Part shown: positions 27,391 to 34,810 of the stretch, in pieces
Layout: each line of letters starts with the position of its first letter
Numbering within the stretch: position 1 is the stretch's first letter
NCBI GenBank assembly: GCA_016795105.1
Contig: JAEUIH010000001.1
Span: 62,001-126,000, forward strand
Source: Planctomyces sp.
GTDB lineage: Bacteria > Planctomycetota > Planctomycetia > Planctomycetales > Planctomycetaceae
DNA length: 64,000 bases
Direction: 5' to 3'
The notes under the pieces: model-generated
The model's database searches: none
Told to the model about the DNA's origin: nothing
What the model saw: the letters and a program-made list of their open reading frames with translations, nothing else
Position numbers and translations under genes: made by a program

Positions 27391-28734
27391 ATGAAACGAC
27401 AACACATGCTCAACGTGGTCTGGATCGCGATTCTCTATTTGATCGGGGCGAATCAGCCTGCGGATTGCTTTGCGTATGAACCGAACGCGGAGGCTCAAAA
27501 TGCGTCGACAGCAGGTCAGGCGGTTGTGAGGAGGCCGGCAAGTGCTTCTGAAAGAGCAATTGCCGAGACTGCCGAGGGCTACAGTGTGTCCGGCCCCATG
27601 GATGGAAATCGCTTTTCGACATCCGCAAATTCAGTCTGGCTCGGAACAAGGAAGTCGGGTGATGTCTGGCAGGTTACATTCTCAGAGCCGACCGTGATTG
27701 GTTCCATTCTTCAAATCAACAGCGACGATCCTCATCGCATGGCCAACGCCGCAAGGAACTATTCATGGCAGATCAGCGATGATGGAAATGAATGGACGAA
27801 TCTGCCGGATACAATTGTTCGGAATGAGAAACGGTTGTTTCGCATTCATCGTCTGAAGGAGACGGTGACGACGAAACACATCCGACTCGTGGTAAATCTT
27901 GCCTACGGACAGGCTCCGGCACTGCGGGAAGTTGAATTCTATCCATCGACTGCTTCCATCGTGCCGTTTGATGAATGGTTTGTAGCTGTGAGTTCAGACG
28001 AAGACCCGGAGAACCTCGCCATCGGCCTGCCGTTTGTTGCGCTGGCTCGACTCTGTGACGGCTGGACAAATACTCAGGCCCAGACATTGTGGCACGGAGA
28101 TTTTGATCCGGACTTTGTTTCGATTGAACCGCGGCCAATGTGTGCTTTCTTTTCCGGCAGTTACCTTGAATGGTGCCAGTGCAATCGTGAACCGTGGCGT
28201 GGAGTGCAGGAAGTACTTCTGTCCCGCAGTCTTCCGATGTGGGGATCCTGTGGAGGGGCTCAGGTGTTCGCAATCCTTGAAGAAACCGGAGTCGATCAAC
28301 CGTGGGACTGTCCTCGGTGTCGCAATCCGGACAAGCCGCTTCTGCCAATCTACTCACATATCGGCCATACAGGCAAATCTCCATGCGGCGACTATTCAAA
28401 GTGCATTGGCGAGCGAGGAAAATTTCAGATGAAGATTGAGCACGCCGATCCGATTGTTCAGGATCTACCCGACGTCTTTGAGATCGTTGAATCTCACATT
28501 GGGCAAATCAATCACGTCCCAAATGGCTGGCACCGTATCATCACCAAAGGTCCGGGAGCCCACACGGTCAATCAATGTCTTCGTACAGACGATTGTCCAA
28601 TCTACGCAGCTCAGTTTCATATGGAGATCTACGAGTCAACAATGGAGACATCAACCTTAATCATGAGCAACTTCCTGCGGATTGCACATGAATGGAATGC
28701 TGTTCCACACGATGGCCCTCCAGTCATCGACTGA
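27391..28734 (+). CDS. Secreted discoidin-like plus class I glutamine amidotransferase-like protein
   Basis: This 447-residue protein has a signal peptide (core about residues 8-25). An F5/8 type C (discoidin)-like beta-sandwich follows at about 50-186, with LGTRKSGDVWQVTFSEP, WQISDDGNEW and ALREVEFYPS. The C-terminal half has the class I glutamine amidotransferase pattern: nucleophile Cys287 in GSCGGAQ, and His410 with Glu412 in QFHMEI. Many cysteines (CPRC, PCGDYSKC) suggest metal or disulfide sites. No synthase partner is adjacent, so this is likely a hydrolase or lectin-like enzyme acting outside the cytoplasm. The domain pairing is unusual; substrate unknown. Confidence 0.75.
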   Translation: MKRQHMLNVVWIAILYLIGANQPADCFAYEPNAEAQNASTAGQAVVRRPASASERAIAETAEGYSVSGPMDGNRFSTSANSVWLGTRKSGDVWQVTFSEPTVIGSILQINSDDPHRMANAARNYSWQISDDGNEWTNLPDTIVRNEKRLFRIHRLKETVTTKHIRLVVNLAYGQAPALREVEFYPSTASIVPFDEWFVAVSSDEDPENLAIGLPFVALARLCDGWTNTQAQTLWHGDFDPDFVSIEPRPMCAFFSGSYLEWCQCNREPWRGVQEVLLSRSLPMWGSCGGAQVFAILEETGVDQPWDCPRCRNPDKPLLPIYSHIGHTGKSPCGDYSKCIGERGKFQMKIEHADPIVQDLPDVFEIVESHIGQINHVPNGWHRIITKGPGAHTVNQCLRTDDCPIYAAQFHMEIYESTMETSTLIMSNFLRIAHEWNAVPHDGPPVID

Positions 28735-28824
28735 CTTCCGCACACGCAATGTCACTTCGACTGGCTGTTTGTCTCTGATCCAATGGAAGGCCCAATTCGG
28801 AAAGCTCTGCCGGGATGGCGATTG

Positions 28825-29514
28825 CTACAGGACATCAGACAGCGAGTTTCCGAATTCCATCAGGGGGAATGGGCCTCGAGTGCTGCGTTGTGTGTTGGCC
28901 TGCCAGACCATACCGGTTGTTGCGTCAAGACAAGTCAGCCATCCGTCTGCATATGCTTTGGTATCGATGCAGATCGCGGCATCATTGTAGGCGGGGAGTC
29001 CTGACGATTGACTGGTATGCCCACAGATGATTTGCTTTCCAGAACAGTGCAATCTTTGTTCACCGGTCAGCTTTTCCCAACGCAGAGTCGCCACTTCCTG
29101 CATGGTCATCGGACTCTCCGGATCGACACACGCATGGACAAAGATGTTGAAATCCGTCTCATAGTAGTCACGCATATTCTCGAGGAACTCGACGTGCGAT
29201 GCAGGAATATTGCTCAACGATCCTCCGTAGGATTCAAGAGTATGGAGACCTCCAGCTCCAATCCACGTCAGCCGCGGTTCGCCACGCAAAAGCGAATCGA
29301 GTAACAGATCATCGTGATTGCCACGGATGACGATCAGATTCGTTCGAGCCTGCAGTTGAATCAGGGTCTCAATGACCTGATTTGAATCCGGCCCTCGGTC
29401 GATCAGATCTCCCAGCATGATCAGCGTGTCGCTGCTTGTGGGCTTAACAAACTCGAGCAGCGTATGAAGAGCGTCTGCACATCCATGAACATCACCAATC
29501 GCCAGGATTCTCAC
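28825..29514 (-). CDS. Serine/threonine-type protein phosphatase (PPP family)
   Basis: This 229-residue metallophosphoesterase has the PPP signature set near the N-terminus: GDVHG (7-11), GDLIDRG (35-41) and GNHDD (65-69). A later HACVDPE and CGHT supply further metal-binding histidines. The size fits bacterial PrpA/PrpB-like phosphatases or related diadenosine tetraphosphatases. It could reverse phosphorylation by the large kinase encoded upstream at 30426-34577, but that link is inferred from proximity only. It is separated from the broken sigma gene by a cluster of REP-like hairpins. Confidence 0.88.
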   Translation of the reverse strand: MRILAIGDVHGCADALHTLLEFVKPTSSDTLIMLGDLIDRGPDSNQVIETLIQLQARTNLIVIRGNHDDLLLDSLLRGEPRLTWIGAGGLHTLESYGGSLSNIPASHVEFLENMRDYYETDFNIFVHACVDPESPMTMQEVATLRWEKLTGEQRLHCSGKQIICGHTSQSSGLPAYNDAAICIDTKAYADGWLTCLDATTGMVWQANTQRSTRGPFPLMEFGNSLSDVL

Positions 29515-29668
29515 GCGTTTGATCTTTCTCTAAGTCGCGAATTACTGTTTGTGCGCATCCATAGGGATTCCCGGCTTACTCTCCCTATGATCGTCGCGAT
29601 TTTCTGTCCTGATTTCAAGCCGAAGGTCCCACAATCCATAGGCCGTCCGCAGGACTCGGGTTGGCAAA

Positions 29669-29697
29669 GTAGCAGGCACTCTCCGAGTGCCGTCCGC
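29669..29697 (+). repeat. REP-like GTAG hairpin, copy 2
   Basis: GTAGCA, arm GGCACTC, loop TCC, arm GAGTGCC, GTCCGC. Perfect 7-bp stem. Confidence 0.9.
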
Positions 29698-29716
29698 GCT
29701 ACTGTGGGTGCGTGAA

Positions 29717-29745
29717 GCGGACGGCAGACGGAGTCTGCCTGCTAC
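29717..29745 (-). repeat. REP-like GTAG hairpin, copy 3
   Basis: On the minus strand: GTAGCA, arm GGCAGAC, loop TCC, arm GTCTGCC, GTCCGC. Perfect 7-bp stem. Its GTAG end is one base from the GTAG end of copy 4, forming an inverted pair. Confidence 0.9.
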
Positions 29746-29746
29746 A

Positions 29747-29775
29747 GTAGCAGGCACATTCCATGTGCCGTCCGC
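29747..29775 (+). repeat. REP-like GTAG hairpin, copy 4
   Basis: GTAGCA, arm GGCACAT, loop TCC, arm ATGTGCC, GTCCGC. Perfect 7-bp stem. Forms a back-to-back pair with copy 3. Confidence 0.9.
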
Positions 29776-29835
29776 AACGCGATGCTTTGCGATTCTGCGT
29801 TGCAAATGTTGAAGTGCAGACGTACCCAGCGCGAA

Positions 29836-29863
29836 GCGGACGCAGACGGAGTCTGCCTGCTAC
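29836..29863 (-). repeat. REP-like GTAG hairpin, copy 5 (one base deleted)
   Basis: On the minus strand: GTAGCA, arm GGCAGAC, loop TCC, then arm GTCTGC lacking one C, and GTCCGC. Lies 18 bases past the end of the ECF sigma gene. Confidence 0.85.
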
Positions 29864-29880
29864 GGAATTGCGGTTCATTT

Positions 29881-30429
29881 TCAATCGGGTTCCATCGCCT
29901 GGATCAGCCAGGCTCTGGCGAACATCCAGTGGCGGCTGGCGGTGGCTCTGGAGATGCCAATCGCATCGGCTGCGTCCTGTTCTGAAAGACCAGCGAAGTA
30001 TCGCAACTTCACCAGCTCCGCCTTCTGTGGATCGAGTTCCGTGAATCGTGACAGGGCGTCATCGAGTACCAACAGATTCCTGTCCGGTAGGTCAACGAGA
30101 CTGACCGCTTCAGACAAACTGACTCGCTGGCGATCACCACCATGCTGAGGGCGTAGTCGTCATCGAGCTCGGTCGACGAGGATTTGCCGCATGGCCTCCG
30201 CTGCGACTCTGAAGAAATGATGTCGATCGTTGAATCCACGGTCTCCAACGAGTTTTATATATGCCTCATGGACCAGGCCCGTGGCATCGAGTGTATGTCC
30301 TGGCCTCTCCTGTGCCATCTTTGCTGCGGCGAGGCAGCGCAATTCCTCGTAGACCATTGGCAGCAATTCCGCCGCGGCTTGCTGATCGCCACGGTTCGCT
30401 GCTTCGAGGAGTCGTGTCATTTGCGTCAT
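29881..30429 (-). pseudogene. ECF RNA polymerase sigma factor interrupted by in-frame TGA
   Basis: Two segments in one reading frame make a complete planctomycete-type ECF sigma factor (182 codons before the final stop from ATG 30429). The first half (to 30163) has LLPMVYEELRCLAA, HTLDATGLVHEAYIKLV and AEAMRQILVDRAR, the sigma-2 region. Then a TGA at 30160-30162 interrupts, and the same frame continues RLRPQHGGDRQRVSL into the sigma-4 region, with LVKLRYFAGLSEQDAADAIG and SRATASRHW. The expected codon is probably Arg CGA, one transition away. ATG 30429 overlaps the kinase stop (ATGA); ATG 30453 is possible. As it stands the product lacks the -35-binding domain, unless the TGA is read through or is a sequencing error. 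Confidence 0.85.
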
Positions 30430-33400
30430 TTCTGCTCGCTTCGCGTTTTCCATTTCGCCGCCTCATTAGGATTCCCGATTGCCTCATACAGGCTCGCCAT
30501 TCGAACTGCGATCAATAGAGGGTGTTGTTTCTCCCATGCGGGCGTCGAGGCCGACTGTTGTTCCCAGTCAGAATACGCTTCATTTAGCACAGATTCCGCG
30601 TCGGAGTACATCTTCAACTCGTGCAGTGCGAATCCGAGCCAAGCTTTGTACTTCGCCGCTTTCCAGTGTTTTCCGTTCAATTCCGACTGCAAGCGCAGTG
30701 CCTCCCGGAAATGTTCCTCGCTCTTGGCGTGCTGATTGGCATGGAAACGTGCAAATCCCAGGCTGAACGTTGCAGTGGCCAGTACTTCCGGGGACGGGTT
30801 CGACTTTTGGACTTCGGTGAGCACTGCCAGACTCATTTCCACGGCCAGGTCCGGCCGCCCCGCCAGCGTGACAGATTTGGCGGTGCTGCCATAAGAGTTC
30901 ACAGTCTCGGCGTCTGATTTCCAGCCGATTGCAGTGTGCCGGGCAATCACCTCCTCTGCGAGCCTGATCGTATCTGCCGTTCGATCAGCATGGAGATAGC
31001 TGAACAACAGCCTGTTGGTTGCCCGCAGCAGTTCCAGTTCAGAAGGATTGGATTCTCGCAGAGTATTTAGGTTACGTTCGAGTGCCGGGATGCGGAGTTC
31101 GGCCCAGGGCTTCATGAGGTCTTGTCGAAGCTCGCCCTCGTAATTGTTGAACACATTACCAGACAGCGTCAGCCATGCGTCTGCAGTTGCCTTGTTAGCT
31201 GGCAGGTATCTGGCGTTCACTTCCTGGAAAAGTGCGAGGGCTTCCTTGTGGCGGGCGACAGAGGTATTCATAAGCACCGATTGCTCGACCAGGTCGACTG
31301 TAGCAGCAGAGAGTTTTCCATTGTGCAGTGTCTTTTGCAGCAGTCCGCCGAAGATCTGCTGCCACTCGAGAACCCATTTCTCAGCTTCAGCAGCACGGTT
31401 CGACTGCTCAAGAATGTGGATGAGCCAGACGAAAGCATCAACCCGATGAGGATAGTCATAGGCAGGGATTTGATTGGCGTGGTCAGCTACCTCGCGACAG
31501 CCGTCGAGCAGATGCGGTTCAGCAGCAATCGGATCCTTCAGTTCGCACAAAAGGACACCGAGGGCTGAGCGAGCCCTTCCGAGCTGGTAGCTACGGTGCT
31601 TCGGGCCTCGGGCCGCGATAATCACATCAATGGCCGCCTGAGCATGCATTCGAGCATCATCCGCCCAACCGAGTTTCTGTTCCGAAAGGAACAGGCCATG
31701 ATAAGCCTTGCTCTTGGCCTCGGCACTTGAGGCGGTCTTCGCTTCGGCTTCAAAAGTACTGGCTGCAAGTTCATAATCGCCGGCGCTAAATATGTCCCAT
31801 GGTTTTCCCCCCTTGATTTCTCCGCTTGCAATCAACTCAGCATGGCTCGCTCGGATCCGGGTTGCGTCAGCCGGACGGTTCGTCATCGTATATAATTCAG
31901 TGAGCGCTCGATGTGCTGCGGCAGCCATCCCGCCCTGATCAAAACTTGCCCGGGAGTGATTGAATTCGACCAGGTCAGCGACAGCGGCCAACAGCAGTGA
32001 CTCGGCTTCTGCGTACTCATTTCGCTTCAACAGCAACTCGCCCACCTGGAGGCGTGCCATACCAGTGTACCAGTTCCGTAACGTTGGTTGCCCGCTGAGC
32101 ATGGCAGCCAGACCGGAGCGGGCGAACTCAAGGGCGTCATCTTCGCGTCCCAGGATTATCGCCATCCGCCTGGCTTCGTAGTTCGAGAGCATCACGAAGG
32201 GCGGTAAGGGGGCCGCCTGCACGTTTTCTTGAAAGAGTTGCAGAGCGACTTCGGTTTCACCCTCGCGGGCGTGTAACAGGCCGATCTCGTGTCGAGCGAA
32301 CCAGGTTCCGTGATGAAACTGCTGACCACGGAGTTCCCACTGCCTGATCACTTCTCGCCACACCTCAATGGCCTTATCCGGGCGGTTGCTGGCACTGTAT
32401 GCGTCGGCCAACTCGCCGAATCCGGCGACGAACCATGGGTAATCGGGACGCACTCTGGCATTTCGAACTTTCTCCAACACTTCTTCCATCTCCCGGATTG
32501 CTTCGGGAATCCGGCCTGCCAGTCTGTAGGCCATTGCCAGATGGCCGGCAGACAGGATTGTCAAACTATCGTCCCCACCGTAGTACTCGATGCCTTCGGA
32601 CTTCAGTTTCTGCAAATAGGGGATTGCTTCAGAGGGGTTGTCTATGGCAAGTGATCGTCCATACCAGATGGCTGCGTCGAATCCCATTCGATCGCGAGAG
32701 CCAAATACTCGGCGGCAGTCTTCAGCGACAGCCGCCAGCATCTGTTCACCTTTTTCACGACCATCCATCTGACCGCAAATACTTGCCTGAGTGACGCGGC
32801 TGGCCAGGGTTGCCCGATCATCAGGTCCGCGGGATGCCAGATACAGTGGAACAGCGCGGTCGATCAATGGCCTCGCCTTCTCGTCCTGTCCGATGCCGGT
32901 GTATGCGGAGGCTACGGCATGCAGCACCTCAGCCTGTACGAATGGCAGATTCGGGAATTTTTGCTCGATCCGTTCCTCCGTGAGTTGGGCGGCTGCCCGG
33001 TCCAGCAGTTCGTTGATGGTGGGATTCAGCTTGATCTCAAAGTCGTCGCCGGTTCGTGGCATTGACTCTGCCTGCTTGATGATGTCTGCCTGCCGCAGTA
33101 AGTCGTCCTGCAGAAACGACCGCACTGCCTCGGCCGCTCGCTTTTCTTCTTCCGCTCTCCGTTTTTCTTCTTCCGCGCGCCGTTGTTCCTGCATTGCCAG
33201 AGCTCGCTGCTCATTGGCTTCGGCTTCTCGCTGCTCTGCCTTCCTTCGCTCGGCGACCTCACCACGTCGAGCCTGTTCAGCCCTGATTGCCAAAAAAACG
33301 CCCATCACCGCCGCAATAGTGATCAGCCCGACAAACGCCGACGTCACTAAAACGGCCGGCTTGTTCCTCCGGTACGCCTTTCGCAATCGATACCCGAAAC

Positions 33401-34577
33401 TCGGCGGACAAGCCTCGACCGTGTCTCCCTTTAAATATCTCTGCACGTCTTTCGCCAGACCATTCGCTGTGTCGTAGCGACGAGTACGATCTTTCTCTAG
33501 GGCTTTCATGACGATCCAGTCAAGTTCCCCCCGAACCAGACCGGCTAGCTTCCCAGCATCCACTTGACGACTCGCCGCAAGACTGGGCAAAGTCTTGTCT
33601 GTCGAAAGCCGCAAACTCGGTCGAGGCGGTTCCTCTTCACGAATCAGTCGCTTCACTTCCTCCCACGCGACCTCTCGGAACCGCGCCTTTTCCAGCGGAG
33701 TCGTTCCGGTTAAGAGTTCGTAGAGAATTACTCCAAGCGCATAGATATCCGTGCGAGTGTCCACATCCAGAGCGTTGATACCGACCTGTTCAGGGGCCAT
33801 ATAAAGTGGTGTGCCGACAACGGTACCATACGCAGTATGCAATGTGCGTTCAGTCAGCATCTGCGATGAGTTGAGTGCCTTGGCGAGTCCAAAGTCAATC
33901 ACTTTCGGAACCGCCCTGCCGTCGTGTTCTGTAACGAGCACATTTGCAGGTTTCAGGTCACGATGAATGATTGCCTTCTGATGCGCGTGCTGTACCGCTG
34001 AGCATATTTGCACAAAAAGGTCCAAACGCTCGCTGACTGAAAGTTTACGTGCATCACAGTATTCGGTGAGCGGCAAACCCTTGACCAATTCCATTGCAAA
34101 GTACGGTCGCCCATTGTCGTCGGTGCCAGCATCATGAACTTTGGCGATGTTGGGATGGTCCATCAGGGCAAGTGCCTGTCGTTCCGCTTCAAAGCGGGCG
34201 AGGACTGCTTTTGAATCCATTCCCGCCTTAATGAGCTTTACAGCAACCAACCTCTTGACCGGCTCCTTCTGCTCAGCCATCCAAACTGTGCCCATGCCCC
34301 CATCACCGATTTGCTCAAGTAACTTATATCGCCCCGCAATGATTGCCCCGACCATCTGAGGATTTGAAATTAAGGTCGAGTCCATCCCATGGTTCGCAAC
34401 GATCGGATGATCGAGCTGATGATTCACACGATCGTGGGCCTGCAGAAGTCCGTCCAGCTGCTGACGAAGACCCTCGTGCCCCGCACACTCTCGATCAAGG
34501 AACGCCTCCCGAGGCTCTCCTGACAGTTCAATGGCGGCGGCAAAAATAGACTCGATTTGCTTTGAGATGTTCGGCAT
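30426..34577 (-). CDS. Large membrane Ser/Thr protein kinase with TPR-like tail
   Basis: The start at ATG 34577, behind GGAGAAA, gives 1383 residues; an upstream in-frame ATG (34655) has less support. After a conserved planctomycete leader (SKQIESIFAAAIEL), the Hanks-type kinase domain runs from about 82 to 365: GDGGMGTVW (glycine loop), VAVKLIKAG (Lys), HRDLKPANVLV (catalytic Asp), DFGLAKAL and APEQ. A membrane helix follows (about 427-447), then a charged coiled coil rich in RRAEEEKRAAE, then about 850 residues of helical TPR-like repeats outside the membrane. It should phosphorylate Ser/Thr in response to an external cue. It overlaps the broken ECF sigma gene by ATGA. Confidence 0.92.
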   Translation of the reverse strand: MPNISKQIESIFAAAIELSGEPREAFLDRECAGHEGLRQQLDGLLQAHDRVNHQLDHPIVANHGMDSTLISNPQMVGAIIAGRYKLLEQIGDGGMGTVWMAEQKEPVKRLVAVKLIKAGMDSKAVLARFEAERQALALMDHPNIAKVHDAGTDDNGRPYFAMELVKGLPLTEYCDARKLSVSERLDLFVQICSAVQHAHQKAIIHRDLKPANVLVTEHDGRAVPKVIDFGLAKALNSSQMLTERTLHTAYGTVVGTPLYMAPEQVGINALDVDTRTDIYALGVILYELLTGTTPLEKARFREVAWEEVKRLIREEEPPRPSLRLSTDKTLPSLAASRQVDAGKLAGLVRGELDWIVMKALEKDRTRRYDTANGLAKDVQRYLKGDTVEACPPSFGYRLRKAYRRNKPAVLVTSAFVGLITIAAVMGVFLAIRAEQARRGEVAERRKAEQREAEANEQRALAMQEQRRAEEEKRRAEEEKRAAEAVRSFLQDDLLRQADIIKQAESMPRTGDDFEIKLNPTINELLDRAAAQLTEERIEQKFPNLPFVQAEVLHAVASAYTGIGQDEKARPLIDRAVPLYLASRGPDDRATLASRVTQASICGQMDGREKGEQMLAAVAEDCRRVFGSRDRMGFDAAIWYGRSLAIDNPSEAIPYLQKLKSEGIEYYGGDDSLTILSAGHLAMAYRLAGRIPEAIREMEEVLEKVRNARVRPDYPWFVAGFGELADAYSASNRPDKAIEVWREVIRQWELRGQQFHHGTWFARHEIGLLHAREGETEVALQLFQENVQAAPLPPFVMLSNYEARRMAIILGREDDALEFARSGLAAMLSGQPTLRNWYTGMARLQVGELLLKRNEYAEAESLLLAAVADLVEFNHSRASFDQGGMAAAAHRALTELYTMTNRPADATRIRASHAELIASGEIKGGKPWDIFSAGDYELAASTFEAEAKTASSAEAKSKAYHGLFLSEQKLGWADDARMHAQAAIDVIIAARGPKHRSYQLGRARSALGVLLCELKDPIAAEPHLLDGCREVADHANQIPAYDYPHRVDAFVWLIHILEQSNRAAEAEKWVLEWQQIFGGLLQKTLHNGKLSAATVDLVEQSVLMNTSVARHKEALALFQEVNARYLPANKATADAWLTLSGNVFNNYEGELRQDLMKPWAELRIPALERNLNTLRESNPSELELLRATNRLLFSYLHADRTADTIRLAEEVIARHTAIGWKSDAETVNSYGSTAKSVTLAGRPDLAVEMSLAVLTEVQKSNPSPEVLATATFSLGFARFHANQHAKSEEHFREALRLQSELNGKHWKAAKYKAWLGFALHELKMYSDAESVLNEAYSDWEQQSASTPAWEKQHPLLIAVRMASLYEAIGNPNEAAKWKTRSEQK

Positions 34578-34710
34578 GTGCGGATTTCTCCAAGATTCAG
34601 TGCTTTGGCTCCGCTGGAGAAGCGAGCTGATCGGCTGGCGCGCCTCACAGATCATTAGAAAAAGTGCACGAATAGAGTCTAATCACCCCGTTTACCTTCT
34701 GCTACAGACG

Positions 34711-34743
34711 CAAAAACGCCGAGCGGTTTTAATCGCTCGGCGT
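34711..34743 (-). terminator. Intrinsic terminator of the giant surface protein gene
   Basis: ACGCCGAGCG (34716-34725) and CGCTCGGCGT (34734-34743) form a perfect 10-bp GC-rich stem around an 8-base loop. On the minus strand the stem is followed by TTTTT. It lies about 70 bases past the stop at 34811. Confidence 0.88.
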
Positions 34744-34810
34744 CTTCGATCTCTACAAATTCCGGCTCATCCGGCGGGCAACTGCGAATACTTGCCTGCG
34801 GATCAGGGCG

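Larger units (their letters stand above)
29515..29880. other. Gene-free region with a cluster of four REP-like hairpins
   Basis: Between the phosphatase start and the end of the ECF gene lie four copies of the GTAG hairpin (29669-29863), in alternating orientation. Frames crossing the cluster are translations of the repeats and are not genes. The phosphatase promoter probably lies in 29515-29650. Confidence 0.6.

Noticed and set aside
29542-29884. Frames translating to repeated PATVAGRLRLPSA-like peptides
   Set aside because: They are translations of the REP-like hairpins, not genes. The same applies at 43083-43407.
30160-30162. TGA read as selenocysteine in the sigma factor
   Set aside because: The expected residue is Arg and no selenocysteine insertion hairpin is apparent just downstream.
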